A DNA stretch of 64,000 bases from Lithospermum erythrorhizon (GCA_019722365.1 JADFUC010000391.1:1426001-1490000), one strand, 5' to 3'. Numbered from the stretch's first letter, positions 11,766-28,447 are shown. Made by a program: numbers and translations. The notes: generated by a model not told the origin, from the sequence alone.

Positions 11766-13289
11766 TGTGGTATCGAATTAAAGGTTTTAGAATAATGATT
11801 ATCCATATGATATGTTTAAAAAGCGATATATATCGATCCGGTTTTATGAGGCATGAATATCTTCTCTTTCGGTATTTTCTTTTCTTTTCTTGGCATTAAG
11901 TGTTTGATTTGGTTTTCTAAACTTTGCTTGTGCATTATTTGTTGTAAAATTGCAATTAAATCTTTGGAGGGAGTAGCCAATTAAGCGATTAAAAGTAATT
12001 CAGCAGTTTGTCACATCAGCATAAAATGGATGGGCAATGTTTTGATATTCTTGACTTTTAGTATGATAGTAAATGTTGAGTGATTATCAAAAGCGTTCAA
12101 TTAACAAAATGATTAAAAATGCACATTTTTGGAAAAATAATATATATGATTACATAAATTCCATGACGAGTTTTAACTCGATTAATAAATTAGAGCGTTT
12201 AAATGTTCTGTTTATCATCTAATTAATTGATATCTAAATTATGATTAGTTTATTTAAAATGCGTCAAATCAAATTATTAAATTTATAGATATCAAATTTA
12301 TAGTATTTTTCAATTAGCCATAATTATGTTTTAAAAGACCAGCATATATTGACCACATTATTAAATTTTATACATAATTATTAAGCGTTGACATTATATA
12401 TGTGTTTTCTTGGGCCATGTAACTATGTAAATTTTCATTAATGGGATTAGATTGTCTATTATTTTAGGTAGTCTTAGCACATTAATCCTTTTCTTTGCCA
12501 TTTTAAGTGAATAATCCGCGTTGGTCAAATGATTCGATTAATTTTGTCCGTAGACAAAAGGAAACCGTATATTTGAATAATGTTTAAAGAATTTCCTTCA
12601 ATTATTATATTAACTATATTTTTTAATATGGTGACCACCAATGGCATGGTATATATTCTTTTTTATATATATACATTACTTTATTCTTTATAATTTATAT
12701 TACCAAAACTATTATGTTAGTGTTTTGATGGCATATATGAGGAATCTTGAATTGAAAATTTTGCCCTATCAATTTACATGTCCCAAATCAATTAAGAAAT
12801 TAAACCAAATATTAGATCTTTGTCAATATATTATGATAATATGCAATTTAGTTGTTCTCGTAATTTGATTAAAATGCATACTTATGATTAAAATTCACAC
12901 TTTGATGGAGTTTATCATATTACATATTGACTTAAAGACTCTATTATGTATCTCATTATGAAAATAATTCATATTGCTTAAATATATGCATCAATTTTGT
13001 CCACAAACATATTGTATTCATATATTTAAGCTATCAAGGAATTTATGTTAAACTATAATTTTGGATATATTACATTAAACAACATCATATATAATTTTAA
13101 GGATTTTTCTACACGACTACATAAAATTATGTTGTTTATATATCAGAGGTATTATATGTGTTATTTTAAAGGCTAACACATCTACAAATGGGGATTAATT
13201 TACCACCGTACACCGATGGATACATTCATTGTGAAACTTGGAACTTGACTATAATAAAGAGAGTAGGATTGAGTTTTCTCAGGAGAGGG

Positions 13290-14240
13290 ATTGAAGTAGA
13301 GCTAAAAAGCAAGCTTTATCTTGATAACGTTCATGAAATCATTATTGTCTTCGATTTCAATGAAAGCATAATAGACCCATGAATATACCTCACAGTTCGT
13401 TGGCGGCAGTTCATATGATATTTAATTATGTTTGTTGATGACATTTTATTGTCTAGTAACAACCTTGATTTATTACGTGAAACTAATGTTTATCTCTCAA
13501 AGAACTTTGAAATGAATGTTATGGATGAGACTTCCTATGTGATCGAGGTAAAAATATTCCATGAGAAATCACAAGGACTTATACTATTGGTCTCAGAAAG
13601 CATATATTGACAGTTTTTAGAGACATATCAAAAATCAAAGAATTATATGTTCACATATCGAATATCAAGTCACCCACTTGAAGTGACTCGCGTTATTTTA
13701 ATTCGAGAACATGATGTCTTGTACTTTCGAATTCGCGCTCTTGGTTATGTGTCCACTTATGTAAAAAGTGCAATATCACAGGAAACTAAGAACTTGCGTT
13801 TCCTCCCGATCGTTATTAAACCAGTGTTAGCGAAGCATGATAGGATAACTAAAGGTTCAAAACACATGGATCTTAAATACCTATTACTGAAGCAAGATGT
13901 TAAACTGAAGAAAATTATTGTTGAATTAATAAGTACAACCACTGTTGAGCTCTTAATAAATTTTAACATCTCTCATTTCTATTTTATGATATGTATACAT
14001 AATTCTTAAAATAATAATAACAGAAATAGTCTTCATTATATTACAAGACATAACGTGACCATTATGTTGCTCTTCTTCACAGAACTTTTGCCTATAAAAA
14101 TTATGAATGTTGTAGCCAGTACATGGAAGGAAGCATTTACAAAATAATTTGTGCCGCTTGACTCCATTGGCAGCTACAATTTAGTCTAAAGGCGCTTATG
14201 ATAACTACATGAGCAGTGATTTGCATATCAAAAGCTCTCT
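13290..14240 (+). pseudogene. Copia pol remnant (reverse transcriptase and RNase H)
   Basis: The frame at 13428-13610 carries MFVDDILLSSNNLDLL, the copia version of the YVDD reverse-transcriptase catalytic motif with its two Asp residues, followed by the expected SKNFEMNVMDETSYVI block. Just upstream, out of frame, HEIIIVFDFNESIIDP and IYLTV match the region preceding the motif. Near 13850, DRITKGSKHMDLKYLL matches the copia RNase H tail. Stop codons and frameshifts separate these blocks, so no functional polymerase is encoded. Confidence 0.88.
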
Positions 14241-14296
14241 CGTGTTATTATGAAGAAATTATAATAGATGTCATACTTATGGAGCAAGGTGGGGAA

Positions 14297-14565
14297 TGTA
14301 AGAATATTATTTAAGAATATAATTTAATTTAAAACCATTCGATTTCTTTCCGTTAAGATGGTCGTTAGTAGGATAATTAATTTTACTATATTAATTAGCA
14401 AATGATTAAATGTGACAAATCTTGGATTTTATTAGTTTTGATGGAAAGTTAATATTAAGTTAATTAGAAGATTTGAAAATTTGGTGGTATATCTACTATA
14501 AATATGACATTTCCATCTAAAGGTTGTAACAAGAAGAATAATCATTATTGTAACACATAAACTAA
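14297..14565 (+). repeat. 3' LTR of the copia element
   Basis: Begins TGTAAGAATATT directly after the polypurine tract and follows the 5' LTR to about 14565. Beyond this the 3' copy continues with sequence absent from the 5' copy. A short resemblance (ATTTAACATGG against ATTGAACATGTGG) hints that the true end could be near 14769. Confidence 0.75.
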
Positions 14566-14640
14566 AAAAGTTCTGAGGCAAAGGGAGAAACCTTTCTCCC
14601 GTTGATCTAAACTCTTGGTAAGGACAACCTCTCCAGTATG

Positions 14641-17600
14641 AATCAATTCATTCTAATTATGTACTAACGATTCGTATGTCAATCTGATTATGTTATATTT
14701 TACATATATGTGATAATCATGTAATTCAAGATTTTGGAATTATGTTATGTTTAAATAATTATTTAACATGGCAGGAATCTCTCCATATGCTTCCAACATC
14801 TCCATTTTTCAAAAACAATAAAAAGTAAGAAAGAGTGAAAAGAAAGATCAAAATAAAAGAAAATAAAAAAGACAATGAAGAGGAAACATTTTTTTAATAT
14901 CAGATTTGTAGATTTAGTTTTGTTCGATTTTAAACAAAAAAAGAAACAAACAAAATGAAAGAGGAGACAGAGGAATACTTTTGGTCTCTTCCATTTGCAA
15001 GGTGAACATATTTAAAAGTTATAATGAAAAAAGTTGGCATATGATCATGGTCTTAAGAAAGTTGCATGAATTCTTGAAATGTTAAAGCTGAATAATTTGT
15101 GCTAAACTATGTTAATAATTTGTGGTGAAACTAGTGATAGGATGGACATACAAGAATGAAAGAGAATGGAGAATAGAAATGGTGAAGAAGACTATACTTT
15201 ACAGTAATTAAGGGAGGCGGTTCGTGCATGATTATGTGAGTTTTAGACCGTTCCATTTCGGTTTGCTTGGTTTGGTGTGAATCGGTTTTAGGTTTTTATT
15301 CGGATTTGGTTGAAGTCGATTTAATAGGTGGAGTCTGGTTTTTTCGGTAGAAAAATATTAAATACCGAAATTGAGGCGAAATTTTGTCGAAAATCATGGC
15401 CGTCGATTGTTGACAAATAAGTAGTCAATTTGTCAAAATAAAATATTTAATCTCGGTGTGATAATATATAGTTGGGATTTGGTGATGAGTAATTAGATGT
15501 GGGGATAATTGAAACCATACATTATTCATGACCCAAAATACTCACAAATATTCATCGTCATCGCCCGGGATCCAATTGATAGAGCCACAAAATAGAATAT
15601 GTCTGTTTAATGGACTTGATACTAAATTGTTAAACCAAAATTATGATTTCATTTAATTATGTAAAAATATATAATATATTAAAAATTATATTATCGGTGC
15701 GATTGATGCAGTTTTTATAAAACCGCCAAATACTTAAAAACACTTTCTCAATTTTAAAATGGAGTGCGGTTGAAAAAAAAATTCAACCAATCGAGGTGAA
15801 ATCGGTCAGCTATTGGTTCGGGGGTTTTTATTCTTCCAATCCCTAGCAATGGCTTATCTGTCTTGCTTCTATAACACAGAGGGTAGAAGTGGAAAGTAGA
15901 GGCCAAATGTGCATTGGTTTCTTAAAAGATCATATAAATTAAATAAAATTAAATCTCTAAAACGACCTAAGAATTGAATTGGAGGAAGTATGTATGGATC
16001 TCTACGTTAGGAAAACAAAATTATTTCTGGTGTCATTGTACTTTTAATCATTTAGAAAATAAACCACTCTCCAATTTATAATTGGTTTGTTAATCATTGT
16101 GTCGTACTGTCGTACATGAGAGTAACATTGGGTAGTCCATTAAATGCTAAGTTGCATAATCTTTTCAATAGGGGGTAAATATTTGCAAAACCTTTTTGCC
16201 TAAGAATTGAGACATACGGATTACGGAGTATGATTTTGTACTCTACAAAAATTGTCCAACTTTAAATTTTGATAATTGATCTTGTAACCTTTAAAAAATA
16301 TATTTTTTATATATGTTGTGCATTATTTGGTAAAAATAAATGTTAGTATTATCAATGTAATTAACAATTTTATGTGTCAATTAAGGTTATATAATTATTT
16401 ATTTTTTACTACTAAAATTCAAACTTAACAATTTTGTTGAACATATATGTTTTGTTCTTTGTCACAATATTAAAAATGATTAATTTTTTTCAGCGGTGCG
16501 ATATTGGCCTCAGCGTCTTTGTTATTTTACAATCATTTTTCTGGCCCCAGAAATGGGGAGTATGATTATCAACAACTTGTTACATTTCGGCTACTGCTCG
16601 AGCGGGAGCAGGGTTCGGCTCGGCTCGGCGAAGGATTCAGACCGGTTAGGCTGGGTTGAGCCCAATCGGAAAAAATCGAGAGTTCGATTTGGTTGCTGAG
16701 ATTCGAGAGTTCGAGGAGTTTTAATTGAGGCATTCAGTTTGACAGAAAATTCGAATTTTAATGACTAAAAATATGAAGAAAAAAATTATAAAAAATGTAT
16801 AAATTTATGTGGTCGGCCAGACCTAAAAATAAGGTTCGAGCTCGGCTCGAACTATGTCGAATCGAACTTTTTCAAGCAGAAACATAGAGGCGAATCAAGC
16901 TTCGAGGTTGCTTTTACAGGCCAATCAACAAGTGGATTGAAAAAACATTGATTAAAAAAAATGGGACCGACGAAATTACAAATTTGTAGAAGCTTATAAC
17001 GTGTGCGTCGAGCACTGCAAAGTTAAAATAGAGGCTCAAATTATTAAAAATGAAAAAAATAATGCTTTTTGACTTTTTAAATAATAAGTTAACTTCACTA
17101 TAAAATTATTTTGCCCTTCGCTCACTGGGTATCTTTTCTTACTGTGTACTTTCGATACTTGAAGTGAATAATAGAAAAAGCTAACTAGCATATATAAAAA
17201 TCAATCTCTAAAAATTAAAAAAATAGTAATTTAGAATACATTTTTAAAAAATTATAAAGAAGCTGATGTACATCTTATTAATTTGTATATTTTATAACTC
17301 ATTGACAAACTGATGAAATACAAGAAATGCATAGTTTTGCTACATTTGTGAAAAAGCTGCAAATAAGGTAATTTAGTGAATTGTAGTTTAGCAAGATTGG
17401 CAGATTTCTTAGGATTTATTGGTTCTGACTTTTGACTCAAACCCCATTATTTCATTTCATCCATTCATTTAATTTCATCATGATTTGTCAACATCTTCCC
17501 AACTACTCGTAGCATACTCGGACCTCTTTTAATTTGTCAATTTCATACAATTCATTTTCATATGTACTTTCATTTGATTAGTTAATGTACATTAATTTGC

Positions 17601-17990
17601 ATATAATTTTCATAAGGTTAATTGTCAACGTGTGGAAATTATTAAGAGTTGGATGAGTAATATTTTACACTTTGTCGGACACCTTCCGACAATTAAGATC
17701 ACGACAAATGTCATATTTATATTTAAAACTTATAAATAGCACACTTATCTTGATTTTAACTAAGTGCTATAAATAAAGTTAAGTTTTGGGAAGAGGTCAA
17801 TCAACATTGCATATAAAATAATGTAACAAAACATTCCAATGGAAAAAAAGTAATGACACAAGAATGAACAGTTAGATGCATGATTTCGTTATTCGGAAGA
17901 ACATTTTAATGCAATACTGCATGGTACATTACCAGGGTGAAGAACATGCAAACACCATGTTTTACACAATTCAAGTTACTACATAATCAG
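14641..17990. other. Repeat-rich spacer
   Basis: 15230-15850 is a dispersed repeat with decayed CGGTTTGGTT/GGTTCGGG ends of a kind common in plant genomes. 16238-16450 is a MITE. 16590-16900 contains CTCGGCTCGGC/GAGCTCGGCTCG blocks typical of another short dispersed plant repeat. The last 200 bases are the 3' UTR of the E2 gene. No coding gene is evident. Confidence 0.4.
16238..16450. mobile_element. Stowaway-like MITE
   Basis: Left end TACTCTACAAAAATTGTCCAA and right end, inverted, TATGTTCAACAAAATTGTTA, around an AT-rich body similar in order and content to the element at 20515-20754 (shared TGTTGT.CATTATT, TTATGTGTCAA and ACTACTAAAA-like blocks). Confidence 0.45.
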
Positions 17991-20956
<2,966 letters not shown>

Positions 20957-21054
20957 GTGTACAACTTCACAGTAGGAATCTGATCTGTACAAACCAAACA
21001 ACAAATCACAATATATTCAACATACTAAACAGACCCGACAACATATATACATAT

Positions 21055-21700
21055 ATAGGCTCATAAAAGAGCATTAATGAGTATAAAATTAACCTGAAAG
21101 ATTCCAAGGACAGAAGATGGAAAATATTCACCTGAAATATTCCAAGGACCTAAAATGGACAATCTTTTTGGGACAAACACAAAATATTCAACATACCAAA
21201 CACACACATCAACATATATACATATATAGGCTTATAAAAAGGCATTAATGAGTATAAAATTCACCTGAAAGATTACAAAGAGTTAAGATGGACAATCTTT
21301 TTGGGATAAACACAAAATATTCAACAACCAAACATACCCCTCAACCTAAATAAATATATAGGCTCATAATTATGCATTAATGGGTATATTCACCTGAAAT
21401 ATTACAAGGAGCTAAGATGGGCAATCTTTTTGGGACAAACACAACATATTCAACATACCCATCAACATAAATACATATATAGGCTTATAAAAAAAGAATT
21501 AGTAGGTATGAGTGCCTGAAATATTCAAGGACCAAAAGGACAATCTTTGGGACAAACACATCTATTCCTTATACCATTAGACCCATGGCTGCTCTTATAC
21601 TTAGGCTCATAAAAAAGCATTAATGAGTATAAAATTAACCTGAAAGATTCCAAGGAGCGAAAGTGGACAATCTTTTTGGGACAAATAGCTTATTTTCAAC
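21055..21700 (-). repeat. Tandem array (about 120-130 bp unit) covering the E2 5' UTR splice-donor region
   Basis: The block TATAGGCTCATAAAA...CATTAATGAGTATA...CCTGAAA(G/T)ATTCCAAGGA...GGACAATCTTTTTGGGACAAA recurs five to six times. CCTGAAA copies begin near 21092, 21130, 21262, 21391, 21514 and 21638, so the period is about 124-132 bp with one short partial copy. Read on the minus strand each copy carries CTTTCAG or ATTTCAG followed by GTTAA, GTGAA or a variant. The copy furthest upstream (21638) joins the presumed 5' leader of the E2 gene. Confidence 0.85.
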
Positions 21701-21779
21701 GCAGGGAAATGGAATAATTTGTTTATTGAAAGATTGTTGTTTGGAAAAGTGAAAGTGTTTCCTAATCAATGGCTGAGTT

Positions 21780-24560
21780 TGAGGGGGAGAAGACAAGTCA
21801 ATAATTAAGGTCAGATTCTGTCAGGGACCCATCCCGCAGGAATATCACACACGCACTATTTACTCTTTGGATAATATTATGAATCTAAATTTAAATTCCA
21901 GTCTCGAGGACCGCTAACATGAGAATTTCTTTATAAATGTCCAGAGAATTTATTTTAATAGAATTGGAAATTCAGGTTTCTAGTAAGTCAGGATTATGTA
22001 GCCCATATATATTGGCTAAATTTATTTTAATCAAAATCGACTTATAAATTGATTTGGCAAAAATAAATTAAAGATGACTGGCTAACATGCAACATAAGTT
22101 GAAATCAACTTATAAGTTAGAAATTTAAAAAAAACATTCTTTTTTTAGTCATAAAGTATAATATATAGTTTGAATTATTTTTATTACTTTAAATATTAAA
22201 TTACTAATTTATTTTTATCATAAGATAAAAAAATGATATATAAATGAGATAAATAAGCATAAGTAATTTTACTTTCTTTCACGGCTCAAAGGATTATCTA
22301 TCAATTATAAGTTATGTTAGGCGACAGCAGAAATTTTATGTGTACGGGTTGTGTCAGTAATCTTAAAAAGTGTGAGTTGTGTTTAACAATTTTTAAATAT
22401 TCTTGTTGTTATATTACCCATACTTGCTATCTTTTCTATATATTATTGGTGAAAAATATATGATATTTAATAAGTCACAAATTTTCTTTTAAAAATTACA
22501 TATGAATCAACGTAGTTAGAGATTATCTCTTCTCAACATAATATCGAATTTTTCTGGCTTTAAATCGTATGTTAAAAATTATCGTATGTTCATTAACATC
22601 TTCGTCCGATTATATGAAAAATACTCAGCACGTCTTTGATTAATAAGTAGTTGATATAATACTCCATTTGATTTTTTTAATTTTATCATATGATAAGTAA
22701 ATTATATATTTAATACGATAAATTAGTCTGCTCACTAAAAAATTGTATGATAATTATTCATTATAAATTGAAAAAAAATCAAATCAAAAAATTCCTATTA
22801 AATAATATATATTTATTATATATGATCCTTTGTATTATATTTGAAATGTTGAAAGAAAAAAAATTATCCAAGTTACATATATAATACTCCACTTATCGCG
22901 ATAGATTATCATAGTTTAAATTTGAATTTTCGCAGTTAAATGTTTAAATTCAAATATTTTTATTTTGTTATATAATATTTGGTAAAAATTATCAAATAAT
23001 ATTTTAATGTACTTTAATATTGACGTAATTTTTATTAAATCAAAATTATGTTTATCACGATGATGAATGCCTAAAGTTGTGGAACAACCTTTAAATCAAT
23101 AATAATTTAGTATGGATAAGGTAAAAATTTGGAATCTTTATTTTGAGAGGAATTTAAATTTTTTTTTTTTTATAATATATATATAATTAGATTTTTAATA
23201 CTTAAAATAAAAGAAATATCTTTATCATAAGCTATAGATGCAGTATTGATGAGTTGAAGATTGATATGAAAGAGGAAATTAAAAAAAGCCGATTATTAAA
23301 ATTTATTTAATGTTGATTAATAATTTAGTAAATTAAATAAAGAGTATATTGCCACTGTATACTTATATTAACTAAATAGAATATATTATGTAAATAATAG
23401 TTATAATAGTTTTTACTCTATATGAAATATAACTAGAAAATCCGATATTATGGTCTAAAAATACGTAAATTTAATATGTATGTATAGTTATATAATTCAC
23501 TTTATTGATCAGCAATTTGATGTCTAGTCCAGAATGCTACTAAATCTTACATTTGAATGACACTTGTGATGCTTTTATATTAAAGTTTTTATGTGAAAAG
23601 TTTTACGTAAATAATGTGTCAGCGTATATCTTATTAGAAAGGGGTTTCGCTTTCAAAAAAATTATGTTTGGGTATCTTTATGTTATCAACGTAGTGGAGT
23701 TATATAAAAAAATAGTCAACATGTTGCCAACGGATAAAAATGTTTGATATAATATTGTCTTTGGTTTTTAAATTTTCTCATAACAATAAGTAAAATCATC
23801 TATTTGAATATTTGTTTGTGACCTTTTATATTAAAATTGTTATTGCTTGTCCAAAATTTTAAAGTTTATATAGAAATAATGTTGTCGCGTATATCTTGTT
23901 GAGGTTTAACTTTCAAAAAAAAAATTATTACTGAATATAGTTTTATAAGAGGTGTGTCATCTTTATTAATTTGATTTTCGATATAATTCGTTTGGAGTGT
24001 TCGCGTTGACAAGACGTAATGTATATAAAAAATGGCATCCAATGTATGGCTGTTGGTTGTTTTAAGTGGTACAGGAGTGAAAAAAAAAAATTGTAAGAGT
24101 GGCATTATTATTAGGTTTGTGTAAAATATTATTAGTGTCATCAATTAAAATATGTTAAAATGAATCGTAAAATAGATGAATAGGTAGAAGCTATGAATAA
24201 ATTTATACTCTTTAATCAATTGAGAATTGATGTTTTCTAACAATAAATAAAAATAACATAAGGTGTATTTTTTTTAAAAGAGAAAAAGTGATATTTTTAT
24301 ATGATAAATATAATGACGTCGTGCATTCTTTGATTAAAATATAATGAAGAGTGGGTATGAGTAAACAAAAACTTTTTAAAATTTAATATTGAAATTATAT
24401 TATCAAAAAGGTATAAGGGATCAACAAAACTATGAATAAAACAATTATAATATAAATCAAAATAATAATTTATGAAATTCAAGTAAATAGTTAATTGCTT
24501 TGTTTTATTATATCGGGTTTCAAATATTTGAAGTATAATAATTAAATCGGCATGTGCGTT
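21780..24560. other. AT-rich spacer with decayed repeats
   Basis: 21990-22330 contains TTATAAGTTGA/AACTTATAAGTT blocks like those in the element at 401-933. Two related segments, 23570-23660 and 23835-23925, share a TTTTATATTAAA...TGT.GCGTATATCTT.TT order, an old duplication. No gene seen. Confidence 0.35.
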
Positions 24561-24568
24561 TTCTTAGT

Positions 24569-25631
24569 ATAGTAAAAGTAAGGAAATGTCGAACCCATGA
24601 GTCCGTGTTAATTGAATACCAATCCTTCTTAGGTATTCTTGATTAATTAAATAATAATTAATTATATGAACTAACTAAATTACTTAAAATAAACTAATAA
24701 AACTAAATTAAAGCCAATTAAAACAAAATTAACAAATATTAATTAATAATACGCAAGTTAATCCAGTGTTCCCGAGTTAGATGATAAATGGCTAATTAAC
24801 TATGCAGGGTTATTTATCAATTCATGACAAGAGTATTCTAAATTATTAATATTCTTTCCGAGTAAATATAACACCGAATTCGTAAATCATATATATACAT
24901 GATAGTTTAAAATATTGAGCCAGGATGAAACGTTAAGCGCTATAAACTGCGCGTGGCACGTATCTATATCCTATAGATGAAGCCAAAATACGTGTTCCTA
25001 GTGTCTTTTTTCCTAAATGGATGCTCACATCTTTGAGGTTAACCTTATGAGAATAATTAACTAAGCAAACTAAGTTAATGAAAATGGTAACTAAATAATT
25101 AGAATTATAAATAAATGATAAACAAATCTCACAAAAAAATAAATATTTCGAATCTAACTACATCACGGTCCTAACTAATAATAAATTAGTTTAGAATTAA
25201 AAACAAAAACAAATAAGTAATGTTAATAGAAAACATCCTGAAAATAATAAAACTGTAGAGTGGCTGAATTTCCATCTCCCTTGGTCCAGTAACTCCCTGA
25301 TTTGTGCGTGAAGAGCACCTTCTTTCTTTCTCCTTTGGGAGTTGAAACCCACTTTGTAATGTAAGCGTGGGCCCCAATGCAGTGGTCAACCCCACTTTGT
25401 CTCCTCAATAGCCTTGAATAAAGTGGGACTCCTCTTTCCAGGCTTCCTTCACTTATACATTCAAATAGCTTGTGGACTTCATAGTGTTATTCCAAAAAAT
25501 TTATAATTTATCCAATAAAACATAAATTCACAATTGGATGAAAATAAGTATAATTTATATCAAATTAAACTAATATAGCATAAAATATAATTAATTAAAC
25601 CTCAAAAATGTTATATAATATACACCTATCA
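24569..25631 (-). mobile_element. Probable solo LTR / non-autonomous LTR element (1.06 kb)
   Basis: On the minus strand the element starts TGATAGGTGTATATT (25631 downward) and near its end has CATGGGTTCGACATTTCCTT, features of a repeat type common in plant genomes. A 5-bp direct repeat TTAGT flanks it at 24564-24568 and 25632-25636, as expected for LTR element insertion. The interior has no pol coding sequence. The inner terminal dinucleotide on the left (AT rather than TG) is off-consensus, so the exact border is tentative. Confidence 0.6.
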
Positions 25632-25636
25632 TTAGT

Positions 25637-28447
25637 AAACAAAGTGGCTCATTTGAGATTTATAAGTAATTAACATAATTTGAATTTTTCATTTATAAAT
25701 TAGTTTATAAGTTAAAAAATAAGCTTAGCCAAACACCCTCATAATATGGGAGGAGGACAATTACAAGTTAAAGTGAAGCCTCATGTTCTCAAGTTTACTT
25801 AATTATAGGAGAATCTACCTCATATATATAATATGGAAGGGGGGCAATTACAAGTTAAAAAGTGAAGCCCATGTTCTCAAGTTTACTTAATTATAGGAGA
25901 AGTTAATAATTATTTAGTTTATATAATAACTATCCATCAATATCATCAAGTAGTAGAAAATTTCCCAAACATTAAGCTTCCATTGGTTTGTTAGTTCTTC
26001 ATATAGTAATCGCTCATGGTCTTACTCATAAGAAACTAGAGAAGGAAATGAATTGAAAATGTCAAATAATTCCGCAGGTCAAGGGAGAACATTTACTGAG
26101 TTTTTGCACATGTATTTTCTTTAATTCCTGAATAATATTTGTTATAATAAGTCCATGTAAAAAATCATCAAAAATCGTATATTCTATAAGTAATGAATGA
26201 ATTTATCTGATTATATTCAACTAGTAAGTTAATATGTCTGTTTTTTATTTAATTGGGCTAAACTCGACATTTTTCAAGTAAAGTTGGGTTTATTATGTTC
26301 CATTTTCATATTAAGATTTTTTTAGTTCGGTTGGATGGGATGGTCGGTGGCATTAATTTTACATCCACGTATAGATGTGGCAAGTAAATTTGGGGAGTTT
26401 GGTGGAAACTCGTTAGTGCGTTCGGGTTATTGTTAGATTGGTAAATATTCGTTGGCCCAACTTTACTAATGGGTGGGGTGAATTTCAGGCTAATATTTAT
26501 TTTAGCCAAAGTTACGTCACGGCGCCGCGTTAGATTCGAGTTAGGGTGGGCGATTGGGCTCGTTGGCACGTTCGTTAGTAGTTCGTTAACGTAGGGAACA
26601 TTCGCTTGATTAACCTTACATGGGATCACTGTCCGTTATTCAATTCGTATCCGCATGAAATTACTCCTGCATTGTCACTATTTAATTGGTTTGTTTAAAT
26701 TAAAAGTTAGTTTTATTTTTTAAAAACTGTATATGTGTTTTATTCTTATTGGTGTACCGGTTGAGACCTTGATTGGGACATGAGGATCGAGCTACCGTCT
26801 GTGACATATTGGATTCACATGCTTTATTAAGCGGCGATCCACTTTGTGTAACCGGACGTCCGATTAACTAATCTTTAATTTAAAGCATTTACCATTAGAA
26901 TTGGAATAAAGCTTTATAGCGGGGACGTCACTTGGACTAAGCTGAGCGTCAGGTTTACAAAAATGAACCTTTTTTCCTCCACAAATAAAGAACCACTACT
27001 TTGGAGTTAGATAATTGGTGTAAATAAATATTTGATCCACATTGTTAGTTGTCTATTGGATGGCTTTGGTCTAGCTTAGAGTAGATGCATGCTCGTGTGT
27101 TAGATATTTGATATTATTAGTGAATATCATTATTGATAAACTATGGTATTTCAATACTATTGGACATACAAGACGTAAAAGAATTAAAATATGAAAATTT
27201 TATTTAAAATATGAGATCTAATGGTAAGTGAGCACCACACTTACAAAAATTTGTATAAGCACCCAAGTCTTTGGAGGGAGGCAACCACAGTGACCACTAT
27301 GACCAAGTTTCGTGACAATCCAACGGTTGACGGCTGCACAATCGACGTTTTTCGTGGGATTGTTTAGCTGTGGGAGGAATAGTAACTTGCCTATATTTTG
27401 TTTTGTGTTTTCTCACAATAAAATGAGTCTTCTAATTACCAGCCGCTTGAGAGACATAGTAATAACACATCTGGACCTTTCCAAATATGAGGGGATGCCA
27501 ATAGTCTTACAATGGATGACATGAGACCATATTTTATTGGCCCATAAGCCTTAGCAACATGTTTTATGAATTGTGAGTAACATTCATATTAGTCTATTGT
27601 GAATAATACGGAGTAATTAATAGTGAACTGTTTGAAATATCTTCAATTGACAAACGATTTAATAAGTTAAAAATTAGATAATTTTACATTATTATTGAGT
27701 GATGCATATTGTCAACATGTTTACATGGACATTGTCGAAAGTACTTCTGCAATGTGGACGAATTTGAGTCTTATGCAAAATAACCACAGCATTACCATCC
27801 TATGGACCTAGTCAAGTGTAACATGATTCATTCGTAATTAAGTCACCAACTCATTATTGCTTCCTTCTTTTACCTAACAAGCTATACTATGTCTACATCT
27901 GAACGGGTTAGGATTAAGACGGCCTTGACCTACTTATTGTACATTCTAACTAGTTCCATCTTGCTCATCATTGTTACATTTTTGGTACAATAAGATTCCA
28001 AAAACATTATGCATCCAATCATCCATTCACATGAATGTTCACACTAAGAAAAGTGTAACCCTAAGCAAATGCCTAGGGATCGTGTTATGATGTTATCAAG
28101 CATTCATATTCAAAATATACTTGATAATATCCAACAAGAATGGGCGTGGTTACGTAGTATTAAGGATGTGCAATATCCGATCTTCTATCCCTCAATACCT
28201 TGCTTAGATGTGTCTTTTAAAAATATTGGGATATGTTGATGTTGTTTACTTATTTATTTATTCAATTCTATAAACTATCTAAAACTATAGCCTTAGCTTT
28301 AAGACAAACGCCAAATCTTAATGTTTTTAGAAATTATATCAATAGTGTTTTCACTTCTACAAAAGGAATCAAACAAATAATCTATAAACAATCTATTGAA
28401 GATTTTAAGGAGAAAAAACTGTGACAAACAAGGGGAGGGAAACAAAA
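25637..28447. other. Repeat-rich spacer upstream of nothing identifiable
   Basis: 25719-25741 has the terminal sequence AAGCTTAGCCAAACACCCTC shared with the MITE at 401-933; its partner end is not evident. A direct repeat GGGGGCAATTACAAGTTAAA / GAGGACAATTACAAGTTAAA with following GTTCTCAAGTTTACTTAATTATAGGAGAA occurs at 25750-25815 and 25840-25905. 26800-28200 has the texture of a decayed LTR-type repeat (for example CCCTAAGCAAATGCCTAGGG at 28060-28079) without pol motifs. Confidence 0.35.

Larger units (their letters stand above)
11499..14640 (+). mobile_element. Degenerate Ty1/copia LTR retrotransposon
   Basis: Two related LTRs, 11499-11765 and from 14297, enclose about 2.5 kb. The left LTR starts TGTAAGAATAT and is followed at 11768 by TGGTATCGAATT, a decayed version of the TGGTATCAGAGC primer-binding site for initiator tRNA-Met. 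The right LTR is preceded by a polypurine tract, GGAGCAAGGTGGGGAA (14281-14296). Between them lie decayed copia pol remnants, reverse transcriptase and RNase H, in the plus orientation. Gag, protease and most of integrase are not recognisable, and the element is too short for a full copia (about 5 kb), so it has lost internal DNA. By eye the LTRs are 80-90% alike, suggesting an old insertion. The right boundary is uncertain (14565-14770). Confidence 0.85.

Noticed and set aside
12641..12868. 75-residue Tyr/Ile-rich frame inside the copia element
   Set aside because: Composition follows local AT bias; no gag or pol motif.
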